Source: Cordilura impudica (lineage: Eukaryota > Arthropoda > Insecta > Diptera > Scathophagidae). From it: a DNA stretch of 64,000 nucleotides. The translations under genes were made by a program, and so were the position numbers. The stretch is taken from NCBI GenBank assembly GCA_963682025.1, contig OY821517.1:298247344-298311343 (forward strand). The letters are read 5' to 3'. Under the pieces are notes generated by a model, which made no database searches, was not told where the DNA came from, and worked only from the letters and a program-made list of their open reading frames with translations. Below, in pieces: positions 11,220 to 23,100 of the stretch. Every line of letters starts with the position of its first letter. Position 1 is the first letter of the stretch.

Positions 11220-12120
11220 AATTAACTAACGTATAAATTTAAGTTTTTTTTTAAGTGGGTACCGGTTACTCACCAAAACGGTTTACTAGAGCTACTAAAT
11301 TGAAAAAACCAGAATTACCATTAATTTATAATTAGTTTATAAAATTACCGGCTTCCTAGTAAATGCAATATCCAGTTACTCCACTTTCCACTTAACTTAT
11401 TTGGCTCATTTTAGTGATTTATTCGTTAAAAAAAATTATTTAAAATTAAATTTAAAGTTAATTAAATAATTTAACTAGAGTGAATTTAGAAATAGAAGAA
11501 ATAAATGGGTACTGGTAAATCATCAAATCCGGTTACCGGTTACTAGAGTAACCTTATAGAAAATGTTAAATTTTGCTGTTACAACATCTCTTCATATTTT
11601 GTTAAATAAAATAACTTCTTCTCAGTAAATAAAATAAGCGGTTACTCGACTAACCTTATTGAAAAAATACAAGTTTTTGATCATTTTAAGGTTGAAAAAA
11701 ATTATTTGAATTTAAGTTAACCTACCAATATGTAAAATAAAATTATCTTTCTAAAAACAAAAGTAAATGGTTACCGGTTACTCGCCAATTCCATAAGCGG
11801 TTACTTACCAAAGCCGTAACCAGTTACTTGATTAACCACATTGAAAATTCTCAATTTAGCTGTAACAATATTACGTACTAAATTGTGAAATTAAGTAGCC
11901 GCGTAATGGTTTAAAAAATAAATTTAATTTAAAGTTTATAAAATAAAATTAACTGATTTATAAATTTAAAATTTTGAAGTAAATGGATATAGGTTACTCA
12001 TCAAATTCATAACCGGATACTTAACATTAGTTCATAATTTGTTAAATAAAATACGTAGCTTCCCAGTATATATAATCCGTTACTCGATTAAGATTGTTGA
12101 AAAAATAAAAATGGTTAAAT
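11220..12120. repeat. Degenerate tandem repeats with GGTTACCGGTTAC core
   Basis: Four or five diverged units, spaced about 210-260 bp, share a core like GTACCGGTTACTCACCAAA (11264), CCGGTTACCGGTTACT (11540), GGTTACCGGTTACTCGCC (11767) and ATAGGTTACTCATCAAATTC (11988). The intervening DNA is AT-rich and also similar between units (TTAAATAAAATAA blocks). No coding capacity. A related degenerate array is at 49300-50460. Confidence 0.55.
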
Positions 12121-13238
12121 GAAAAAAATTTTTTTCATGTCACGTGATCCAACTTTTGAAGCCGATGTCTTGCCATCGGGATGAAATTTGCACCAAAGTT
12201 AGTCCTATTGGATAGTAGTTTAGACACAATTTTTCAACAAGATCTTTCCAAAACTCTCTGAGTTAAAGTTAGTTTAGAGAGCTATTTCTTCAGTCTTTCG
12301 GAAAAAATGTGATTAAAATTAAAAAATTCAAATTAGTGCATATGAGTGAAAACATGTCAAACCATCATGCCGTTCGGATACAACACCTCTGATTTCAATG
12401 AAATTTACCACAACTGTTGTATGTCGTTGGACTTTAACAAAACATAAATCTTCAGACCCCAGATTCTTACGGCTTCCGAAATATGACGTCATAAAAGATG
12501 TAAAAAAATTTAAAAATTCACAAAAGTGTCCTTACAAAAAGCGATAGAACTTTTGAACTATGCAAGCTAATTTAGTTTTTTTGGTATCATTTTAAAGGTG
12601 AAAGTGCGTCCTTTAAAATTATATGCATATTGTATTTTTTTAAGAAAAGGTCAAAGGTCATATTTTGGGATCTCGTGTTCAAAGATCCATATCTGAAAAA
12701 GTATATTTTTTAAAATTCTTAAAAAAATATATGTGAAGTATTAGACCCTCTTCTACATTTGCAGAAAATTTAAAGTTGGAGCCTCGATTGGTGTCGGGGT
12801 TATAGACCAGAACGTAGTCTTAAGTATGTTTTGTGTTCATATAAGACAAACCTTACAAAGGCTTATTATTCTAAATGTATTTCCCATGCGAATTATTTAT
12901 ATTGTATTATTGAAGAAGACATTATAGTTTTAATTTATTTTTTTATTACAAAATATTGAAAAAAACATTAAAATAATTCAATTCATTTTTTTTTTAAATA
13001 ATACTGTTTAAAGCTTTCAGTTGAAATTTGTAATGTAAATTTAAAATTTAGTACAAAAAGTATTGAACAAAACAATATTATTTAATATAATTCAGGTAAT
13101 TTTTTTGTATTAAAGCTATTTAAAGCTTTTAATTGATAATAAGTGTTTTTAAAATTTTTAAAATTTGTTACAAAAATTGTTTTTAAACCTTTAAAAGGTT
13201 GAGTTAAATATAATATTATTCAGACAGTAAAACTTAAA

Positions 13239-15283
13239 TTAGTAACGAACATTTTCAATTAAAAATTCACTATCATTTGAAAAAATCTTTACTCTTAACT
13301 TATTTTCTCCTTCAGGAATGAAACAATGATATTTTTGTGTACCTGGAATTGTGCGCAGCCCAAAAAAGCGTTCTCTTAAAAATTCATCTTCTTCTCTATG
13401 ATCATCTTCAGAAAGATATATGAAATTGCAATTTTTAAGGTTTGTTTGGCACCAATCGAACGAGTTGTGGCGTTGTGATCTGGTTGTCTAGTGGTCGTTG
13501 TAAGCTAACTTTACGTACCTCTCTTTTGACTGTGCCTCCAAGGCCGTCACTAGGGCCTTTTCCATGGCTAGTAGCGAAAATGTGCCATTCAGCATCGCAT
13601 CCAAAATCTGCCTTATGATAGCATAAATTCACAAAATTTTTTTTATTTTTAAATTGTCCTGCACATCCATCCGAGAAGTATATTATTTTTTGTGGATCTT
13701 TTTTAAAGTTATTTTTTAAAAATATATGAAGGTGTTTGTGGAATAAATGGACCGCTACAGTGTTATGTACAAGACAGCTCGATATAATTATAAAATTTGT
13801 GTTTTTCAGTATTCCATCGGATTTATAATAAATAACAATTGGATACAATGTTGCTTGTGCATTGTTCCAATGAAATCCTTGTACAGAATCTTGAATAGTA
13901 AATGACACGTTTTCAGAAAAATCACAAACAACAACATATTCGTTTTCTTTTAAAGATGATTTTTTGTATGTTAAAAAGGCATTCTGTTGTTTTGATATAA
14001 AAGAATGTTGAAGTATTTTTTTTAGTTTTTCAGAGAGTAAATCTAAAAAATCATCGGTTGGTTGGATCATCGTTTCCAATTTGTCTCTATCAGTATTTTC
14101 CATTGTTTATACTTTATTTCGTCAATGTTATTTTCTTCCAATAATTGACGAAGTGTATCTATTAAATTATCTGATCCAGGACAAAATTTACACTTTCCAA
14201 TAAAGCAGTATGGAGATTCTGAAGAGCACACAATTTTTTTAAAGCAGTCTTTGTATGATTCCATTTCATAATCTTTTAAGTTTTTTGTTAATTTTTTTAA
14301 ATTAATAGAGTGAAGCATTAATTTAACGTTCTGGTGTTTTATACAGACGCATACATTATGGGTGCCACATGCGTTGACGAGCACTACGTTTTTTGGTCTG
14401 AGCTCACAAAATTTAGATAGACCTATTTTGTGTTCCCCATGTCGTTCTCGAAACAAGGCATACATTTCCCGTAAGTTCCCTAGCAAAAGCCTTTTTGTTT
14501 TACGAACTTTTATTCCTTTTTCCGTAATGGACACAAAATCTTTAATTCCGGGCATACATCGGCTGATGTCATCGCATTCATAAAACTCTTTAACTGTATC
14601 AGCAATTTCGCTCGGTAAAGTTTTGCCCAGCTTTTCATTCGGGGTACTTAATATAGCTTTTTCATCGACAAGTTTTTTCACTTCACGTGCCATAAAGTTT
14701 GATATGTGGAATTCCTCTACCATCTTGAAAATGGACCAGCTTTTAGGCAAAATAGTAAGTAATTGCATTTTCTCGCTATTTTTCGTGAGTGTTTTAAATT
14801 TTTCTTTTAATTGTGCAATTATTTCTGATTCCGGGCATTGGTGTGATGTTGTGTCAAATCTGGAAAAACTATTTTTTTGATTGTAGTGCTAACATTTTTG
14901 TTGCTTCTGTACTTTTTAAATAACATTTTTCTGGATGAAATTGGAGATTCTTCAAGATATGGTAGCGTCTCATTTAATTTAGAAACCACAATTTCTTGAA
15001 TCACCACAGCTTTGTCTCTGGACAACGATTCATTTTCCTCCAAGCCTTCAACTGAATCTATCTCTTCATAGGCTATTTTTTCTTCTGAATGTAAAATGTT
15101 TTTTTTTTGTAGTCGGCATAATCTAAGTCTACATGAATGGCATATTCTATTTGATGTTGAAATATTTTTACATATGACAGTCATCCACTCTTGAGCTCTT
15201 CTTAGTCCTAATGATATATATTTATGTCCCACTTTTTCGAAAGGGGTGTAACAATACATTTTTTTATGTGACATTTTAAACAC
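13239..15283 (-). pseudogene. Unclassified transposon-encoded protein, frameshifted
   Basis: The gene reads from 15283 down to a stop at 13239-13241 through at least three frame breaks: near 14800, near 14090, and near 13450, where the frame resumes as NCNFIYLSEDDHREEDEF. The N-terminal part (154 codons) has a Cys cluster ICHSCRLRLCRLQ. The middle (233 codons) has KFCELRPKNVVLV, NVCVCIKHQNVKLM and a Cys-rich CFIGKCKFCPG. The C-terminal part has DFSENVSF, GFHWNNAQATLYP, KIIYFSDGCAGQFKNKKNF and FATSHGKGPSDGLGGTVKR. From memory this architecture recurs in uncharacterised invertebrate proteins that behave like transposon genes. The conserved acidic residues (DFSEN, FSDG) could be an RNase H-like DDE core, but that is inference. 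It sits centrally between the long inverted repeats, as a transposase would. Confidence 0.65.
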
Positions 15284-15506
15284 AGATCACAATTATTTAA
15301 ATTTTTGAAACTAATTTTTTGCGAGTTTTCTTTCTAGGTCACGTGCTGAAATCGAACTGTCCAAATAATGAAACAATATATTCTTTAAGCTTAAAATTCA
15401 TGTATGAATCTACCTTTGCAAAAAAAAAAAATTAACGGTATTTGTGCAACAACAATAAAAGTTTCGTATGATGATAGAAAGAGAAAGGTTACACATGTCT
15501 GTTTAT

Positions 15507-15786
15507 GCCCTATACCACTATGTGTTTTTTTTTCTTCAAAATATAAGTGACTTTACCAGATATGGTCAGGATCGGTCCATTTTTCGACCTAGTCCCCATA
15601 TAAATATAGCACCCGATATGCACTTTTACATATCTGCAGCCAAAAAAATTAATAACAATGCCACTCAAATTTGGTTTATGCTTATTTTCTATATCGAATT
15701 AGTTCGACTGGAGAGATAGGGTCTCTAAACCATGTTATAGGGTATCATATGGTCGGTATAGACCGACTATAATTTTCTAACTTGTT
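15507..15786 (+). repeat. Internally deleted HINE-A element
   Basis: It begins CCTATACCACTATGTG, jumps directly to the distal part (ATATGGTCAGGATCGGTCC, CTGCAGCC, GCCACTCAAATTTGG), and ends with the complete palindrome GTCGGTATAGACCGAC followed by TATAATTTTCTAACTTGT. The microsatellite portion is missing. It lies inside the long-TIR element at 12130-17390. Confidence 0.65.
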
Positions 15787-16461
15787 TTTTTCACTTGCAC
15801 GTGTAGATTTATTTAAAAAAAAAAACTGCAAAAACAATCGAAACAGAAAGTGTGCACATATGTACATACTTCAGCTTGTACAAAACAATCAATTGAGTAC
15901 GAACACAAAACACACTTAATACCACGTTCTGGTCTATAACTCTGACACCAATCGAGGCTCCACCTTTAAATTTTCTGCAAATGTAGAAGAGGGTCTAATA
16001 CTTGACATATATTTTTTTTAAGAATTTTAAAAAATATGCTTTTTCAGTTATGGACCTTTAAACTCGAGATCCCAAAATATGACCTTTGACCTTTTCTTAA
16101 AAAAACACAATATGCATATAATTTTAAAGGACGCACTTTCACCTTTAAAACGATACCAAAAAAACTAAATTAGCTTGCATAGTTCAAAAGTTCTATCGCT
16201 TTTTGTAAGAACACTTTTGTGATTTTTTAAAATTTTTTACGACATTTATGACGTCATATTTCGGAACCCGGAGGAATCTGGGGTCAATTTTTTTTTTTGA
16301 TTAATTATACTCTTAAAGTGTATGACATTTGTTTTGAATTTCATTGAAATCGGAGGTGATGATGCCGAAAATGCCTTTTTTTCGTGATGGTTTGACGTGT
16401 TTTAACTCATATGCTAAAATTGAAAAACCGTTGTCTTGAGTTACAAAACATTTTTTTTCTT

Positions 16462-16971
16462 ATACTACGTTCTCACTGCAGCTAAATCCGCATTAGCTTT
16501 ATTTTTTAATCTCCACCGTTCTCACTACAATTTGTAGCTTTAGTTTGACAGTTGCTGCACAGCTGTTCGAACGAATTGTTTATTTACATTTTAATAGTTT
16601 TTGTTTTGGAGAAAAATTTTGCGAAAAAAAAAGTTAAAAGTGAAATAAAGGCAAATAAATAATTTTTTAATTAAACAATTCTTTGCTATACTCACTTGCT
16701 GCTTTTATTTATGAATTTTTGTTTTGTTTTGTTGTAAATGAAAATACACAGTCGTAAAATGATGCAAATTTTCTGCTGCAGCGTTGTAAATTTGTTCATT
16801 TTGCGGCGAATTGCACAATACATCCCTGATTTCTGTTGGATTTATTCTCGATTTAGCTAAAGCGAGGGTTTTATTTTGACAGTATTTATATACCCAAAAA
16901 TTTACCAGCTTTAATTAAATCCACTATAAAGCGAGTCAAATGCGGATTTAGCTGCAGTGAGAACATAGTAT
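16462..16971. mobile_element. 510-bp MITE with ~32-bp inverted repeats
   Basis: The ends are ATACTACGTTCTCACTGCAG plus CTAAATCCGCATT on the left and the near-perfect complement on the right (AATGCGGATTTAGCTG, then CAGTGAGAACATAGTAT). An imperfect internal copy of the motif (CGTTCTCACTACAATTTGTA) lies at 16519. No coding capacity. It is inserted in the right inverted repeat of the 12-17 kb element, whose left repeat lacks it. Superfamily unknown. Confidence 0.75.
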
Positions 16972-17390
16972 TAGATATCCCACTCGCATCTCACTAAGCG
17001 ACCAAAAAGCTCTTAAAGGAAAAGACCTAAGCTTTCTTTTGAGCAAAAACAAACAAAAAAAAATCCCTTAAAAAAAGTCAAAAACATTTTTGATTTTGCA
17101 AAAAAAGTCAAAAATTTTTTTTTATTTTTTAATTTTTTTTTCCGAAAGCCTGAAGAAATAGCTATCTAAACTATTAGGGACAAATTTTGCTAAGACAAAT
17201 AGGTAAAAATTTACATGGATAAGAAAAAACACATGTTTGCACAAAATGTCCCTGTAACTCAGAGAGTTCTGGACCGATCTTGTTGAAAAATTGTGTCTAA
17301 ACTACTATCCAGTAGGACAAAATTTCATCCCGATCGGAAGACATCGGTTTCAAAAGTTGGATCACTTGACATGAAACCCGTAATTTTTTT

Positions 17391-18339
17391 GTCACCAGTT
17401 CAATAATTCTATGGCCCAATGATTCACACAACAATATTTCACATCATCCATAACCACTGTTTGGCATAGAATCGATAATATTTTTTCTTAAATTCACTTT
17501 ACGAATTTGAATTTTTGATGAATAAATTTAACAGCTTATTGTTTTTTCATCATTTGATGTTAATTATTTTAATTTGATCTTTGTTTGTCTGAGTAATTAG
17601 TCAAATCAAGGTATCATTTTATTCAATCTTCGACTGCTGTTCATCAGAGAATGAAGCATTATTTCATGAATTCATTTTACGAATTTGAAATTATTTGCAT
17701 TGATTTTTGCTTTCATTTAAAACTTTTCTCTTATAATTAATTTAATATCTTATCTCCTGACTAATTTCTTATGGAATTAAACATCTCCTGAATCATTAAA
17801 GTTAATTATTCATTTGGAAATTGATTATATTTAATCTTACAGCACTGTTCGCCTCAAATTCGAAAGAATAAATTATTTAAATCAAATTGGCATTCTTTAA
17901 AATGATCTGCATTACGCGATGAAGTGGCCAATTTGAGGTCGAATCGTCGCATTCGTTAATTTTTCGATCGAAATTATTTTTTTATTTTCCAAAATAAAAT
18001 ACGATTAATTTTACTCTGTCACAGCTAACGAGTTATGGCCCATTGTTAATAATCAAAGTGAAAAGAGGTCTAACGATTTTCCTTCTTCTTTAAATAATAA
18101 ACCAAAACATGAAATTTCGATTGATTTTACTCGATATCGAATGCGCCGATTTGCCCCCCTGCTTTCACTGTTGGAATTTTAAATTATTTAGATTGATGTT
18201 TTTCTTTTCAGAAAATCATAGATTTTCTGATGGTTATGAGTCTCTAAATTTTATCATTCATTGCATTCTATCTTATTTCACTATTTCCTAGACAGCTCAA
18301 TTTCCTTAATCCTTATTTTGAATTAATTATTTACTAGCA
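17391..18339. other. AT-rich spacer with short degenerate repeats
   Basis: No gene seen. Motifs such as TTTACGAATTTGAA and TTAATTATTT recur irregularly, suggesting old degenerate repeat DNA similar in texture to 19346-20154. Confidence 0.4.
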
Positions 18340-19345
18340 GAGCCCAGCCCTCGAAATTCAAGTGCAAATTCTAGGAAATTTTATTTTATCATTCAATTTA
18401 TTTGTTTCAATTTTTTTTTAATCTATTTAATTCATTAAGTTGCATAACTTTCTTCAAAGCAGCTAATAGCTCAAAAGAAAGAGCTTGATCCACTGAGTGT
18501 TCTGAGAGTGAAACGATCAAGATACATTCATTAGAAGAGGAACTATGAGAATTCGAAATGTACAGAAAAAATCGCGTTTGAGTATAACTTGAGTAATGTG
18601 GGAGTTGAGTAAATTTCAATGATTGATGACATATCTGTGTCTAAATACCTTTCATTAAAAAAATAATCAGAGTTCAGAAAAAAACACACACTTAATAAAA
18701 AACTCGTACATATATGTAAACAAACATAACTTAGACCAACACACACATATTTTTATTTTCATACCAATTATGTTTGTTTTTAAATTTTCTTCGGTGCCCA
18801 ACACAACCATGACTGTGTTCGTTTTAATATTTCGTTATTTACACGAACATTTTTGTATCACATACTTTTTAAACACGACTTAAAATATAACTGAACTCGA
18901 ACCTGTTTATTGTACATGTTGTGTTTTTTCTTACTACACGAGCCACAACACGACTTAAAATATAACTGAACTCGAACCTGTTTATTGTACATGTTCTGTG
19001 TTTTTTTTCATTACACGTACCAGAACACGAACTTCAAATAAAGCAACACTCAAAAATGTGTGCTTTATGTGTGATTGAAACAAAAAGTATGTGATACAAA
19101 AATGTTCGTGTAAATAACGAAATATTAAAACGAACACAGTCGTGGTTGTGTTGGGCACCGTAGAAAATTTAGAAACGCACATAATTGATATGAAAATAAA
19201 GATATGTGTTGGCTGCTTTTGAACAGAACATTGTGTGTTTCGTGTGTGTATTTTCTGAACCTTGAAAATAATGAAGGAAATCCGCCGGATAGAACGGCCA
19301 GACGGACTGACTTTAGTTTTCATAAATTTTTTTAATATATAAGAT
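18340..19345 (-). mobile_element. HINE-B (Helentron/DINE-like) element split by a foldback element
   Basis: Read in reverse, the 5' end is near 19345 (TTATGAAAACTAAAGTCAGT, CCGTCTGGCCGTT) and the 3' end is at 18340-18375 (CTAGAATTTGCACTTGAATT, then GGGCTGGGCTCTGCTAGT). The element matches 7163-7800. Between the two parts lies a 597-bp foldback element (18668-19264). Short frames at 18407-18746 are non-coding repeat sequence. Confidence 0.7.
18668..19264. mobile_element. Foldback (palindromic) element FB-1, short copy
   Basis: It opens with CAGAGTTCAGAAAA and closes with TTTTCTGAACCTTG. The two arms are inverted repeats (for example GGTGCCCAACACAACCATGA at 18793 and its complement near 19145). 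The centre holds several copies of TAACTGAACTCGAACCTGTT and TTGTACATGTTCTGTG in direct repeat. An inverted, longer relative is at 46652-47532. The apparent 113-codon minus frame here is the palindrome read through, not a gene. Confidence 0.75.
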
Positions 19346-20154
19346 TACATTTTCTTAAAAATAATTTCCTATAAGAGAGAAGTGATCAATCTCCGGCCGC
19401 CATTGGAATTTTGAATGTTTGCATTAATTTTTTTCTTTTGAATTAATAATTCAACTCCTAATAACTTTTTTTTATAGTGAACTAATTCGTTGTAGAATTA
19501 TTAGAGTTGGTCACTTCAATTGAGAAATTCATTTTTACTTCCTGGTTACCCAGGGATTCGACTGCAAAATCGTTTTTATAATTTGAAATTATTTTCATTA
19601 CTTATTACTTTTTTAACATTTCATTTCCTATGAATTAATTCAAGAGTTTAGATGCTAATTTTTTTAGTATAAAGCCGACATTTTTAGCCGTTATTTAATA
19701 AATTTAATCATCAAGTAGGAATTAATTGAATTTATCAATTTTACATTCCATAAACCACAGAATTAATAATTACTTAGTTTGGTATATTTCGCTTTCCTTT
19801 AAATAACTCCTTATTAATTAATTCAACAGTTTAATTCCTTAGAAGACTTTTCAATTCCTTTGTGATTATATTTTAAATTGAAATTTATGAAAATTTCCGG
19901 CCATTCACTTTGTAATGGATTAATAGAAACTTTTTAGCATTATAAATTGAATTAAGATATACACTTTAATGCTCAATTTGTAATTGAATAAAATTAATTC
20001 AAATTTTCATCATTATTTCATTAATTTCTAAGAAATAATTTAAATTTAAGAAATTAATCATTTCTGTTTTAGTTGCACTTAACTTTATTTTAAAGCTCAA
20101 CTTAATGTTTGTTGTATTAACTCTTTTAGAACTCTGTTGGTAACTCTAATAACT
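19346..20154. other. AT-rich spacer without recognised gene
   Basis: AT-rich DNA with recurrent TTAATTAATTCAA-type motifs. Nothing coding or structured is recognised. Confidence 0.4.
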
Positions 20155-23100
20155 CAAGGGAACAAAATTGAACTTTTTTTGTGTTGATTTGAAATTTATA
20201 GCAAATTTTTACTAATTTGAGGTCGCTGATTTCAAATCTGCACTAGGTTTTTTTCTATCAGCTCGACTTTTCGAGATATACCGTTATGTTCAAAATTAAG
20301 GCACTTCCGCTACATATATTGGAATAACTTGAAAACGGTTCACCATATTAAATTAAAAAAAAATCCGAAACTCGCAAACAATATTCTCTTAAAGCCGTGC
20401 TTACTTTGTTTTTAAATTTTCCAAGTAGTTTTAGAGATATCGTTCAAGTTTTGAAAAAAAAAAATTAAAATTTTTTAAAAAAAAACATTTTTTTTGTTCT
20501 TTAAAAATTCCTAAAAAATAAAAATGGGACAAAAATCACAGTTTTGGTCTACAAACAGTTAGTTAAATATATTTCGAATAAAATGAGCTTTATTTCATTG
20601 CAATCGGTGCACAACTTTTGATTTTGTTCACGATTTACTGAATTGATATAAATCGCGATTTCCATACAAAAATAACATTTTCTAATGTGTAAGTGTTTGT
20701 ATGTAATAAGTTAGTTTTTTATGATTCTAAGAGTTAAAAAAATTAAGTAATAAAAAAAGATTATTTAATTTTTATGGTCAGCTATACTTTTTAATTTAAC
20801 ACAAAAAGAGAATTTTAAAGATAAATAAAAAATTTTAATACACAAATATTACAATGTAATTACAACTCATCGAAAAATTTTCTTTTATAAGATTTTCTTA
20901 AATAACCTTGTTTAGAGGGATTTGTTTTATTGCTCCAGCAATAGTCCGCCATCATATGCTTATCCCAGTGACCCTGGTACCGCTCCTCTATAGTGCGGAT
21001 ATCTTGATGGAAACGTTCACCTTGTTCTTCACTGAAGTCTCCAAGATTTTCAGGGAAACAATCCAAATGACTGTTTAGTTAGTGCACCTTAATGCTCATA
21101 TTACAACCAAGCTGCTTGAAATGTGACAACATGTTATCCACGTGGTCCGAATAGTGCTCACCCTTTTTGTTTCCCAGGAAATTGCGCACTATCCAAACAA
21201 ATTCATTCCAAGCATTTCTTTCAATATATGTCATGGAATTACTAAAATTTTCATCATTGATTAATTTTTTGATTTGAGGGCCATCAAAAATGCCAGCTTT
21301 CAGTTTCTCCGAACTCAAATTGTTGAACTTTTTACTGATATATCTAAAACAATCACCGTCCTTGTTGAGAGCTTTGACAAATTGTTTCATAAGTCCTAGC
21401 TTGATATCGAGAGGTGGCAGTATTATGCGATCCCTGGGCACAAGTGGTTGATTAACTATATTGTGGTTTCCTGGAACCATAGCTTCCCTCGAAGGCCAGT
21501 CTTTCTTACTCCAGTGTTCAGATCTGGCTCTGCTATCCCATAAACAAATGAAACACGGATATTTTGTGTAGCCACCTTGTTGGCCTAGAAGAAAATTCAC
21601 CATTTTTAGATCCACACAAATTAGCCAGCGGTGTTCGTTGTACTTTATTTTATTTATAACTGAGGCAATTGTAGAATATTCTTCTTTAGTTTTAGTTGAA
21701 TGTGCAATGGGCAACGAACCCAATTTATTACCGTTATGCAGAAGTACACATTTTAGGCTGCGTTTAGAAGAATCTATAAATAGTCGCCAGTCATTTGGAT
21801 CATACTCCTCTAATCCCGTCGCTGTTACTAAACCAGGAACATCTGAACAATAAACAAATTCATCGTCTTCGGAAAAGAATGGAAGTAAGTTTTTTTCTCT
21901 GTTACGGTAGTATGAAATTGTTGTTCCTTGGGTTAACAGATTTTTTTGCTTTAATCGAGAAGCAAGAATTTCAGATGCTTTTTTAGAAAGTCCAAGGTCT
22001 CTCACTAAATCACTAAGCTCCTCCTGATTAAATTGCTCGCGTTCAGAAGAAATATCTAAATGCAAGTCATCTGATCCAAATTCAGAAATTGGTGAAGGAA
22101 CATTTTGTCGTAAGTCGTGGAAATTGTGTGTAGATGTAGATGGTTGTGGTTCTGAATCCTCACTAGAGTACAGGACTGGTTGGGTAATAGACAACACGTT
22201 AGGATAAATCCATTTAGACCGGTTTGTTTTATTAATGCCTGTTATGTTGACAGCGCAAAAATAACAATCATCATAATGATTCGAAGGTTCCCGCCAGATC
22301 ATTGGTGTTTTATACTTGAAGTGGGTCCGTTGCTTGTTTGCCCATAACCTTAAATACTCTACACAGTTTTTACATACAGTATTAGGAATCCAGTACTTGT
22401 CACGGGTTTCCATGGTAAATCCGAAGTAGTCAAAATAAATTTTTTTAATAAAATCTGACACACTTTTTCTATTTTTTATAAACGTGTATTCGCCACATAT
22501 GTTACAAAAATAGTTGGGATTGATTTTACAGGTGTTTCTTGACGTAGCCATTGCACAATTTTGAAGTATATATCAAAGTAACACAATTTTCAATAAATAA
22601 CACACGGGAACAAAATTGAACTTTTTTGTGTTGACTGATTAAATGTTCAATGTAATATGATTTATATTTTTTGTCGTTATACTTTTCGCTTTCGTAAACA
22701 CTTGTTGAATGAGAAAAATTGGTTGAATGAACCCATATAAATACTTAGTAGTTTTTTACTGAAGTACCAAAAAAAATTATATCCACAATTTTATTGACAG
22801 TCACTTATGAATGAACACATGTGTTCAGGGGAATTCCTTTAAAAAATCATCCGTTACCAACGGTAAACCACACATCAATAAAAACAAGTGGACTTTTCTT
22901 TTTTCTCTTTAATTGACTGTGAACTGACTAGGTGTCATAAAGGGACAATAAAATTTATAGGCGTTATGAGTTTGCTACCGCAACCATAAAAATGAAATAA
23001 TCTTTTTTTATTACTTAATTTTTTTAATTCTTAGAATCATAAAAAACTAACTTATTACATACAAACACTTACACATTAGAAAATGTTATTTTTGTATGGA

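Larger units (their letters stand above)
12130..17390 (-). mobile_element. DNA transposon with >700-bp inverted repeats, unclassified
   Basis: Left arm 12130-12840 and right arm about 15920-17390 are inverted repeats of each other, for example TGATCCAACTTTTGAAGCCG at 12148 against its complement near 17350. Other paired blocks include GACGTCATA, ATGACCTTTGACC and CCTCGATTGGTGTC. The right arm is longer because a 510-bp MITE sits inside it (16462-16971). The central part carries one minus-strand transposase-like gene (13239-15283) and a DINE-like fragment (15507-15786). Termini are near TTTCATGTCA(C/A)GTGATCC, but the exact ends and target duplication are unclear. I cannot assign it to a named superfamily. 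Confidence 0.7.
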
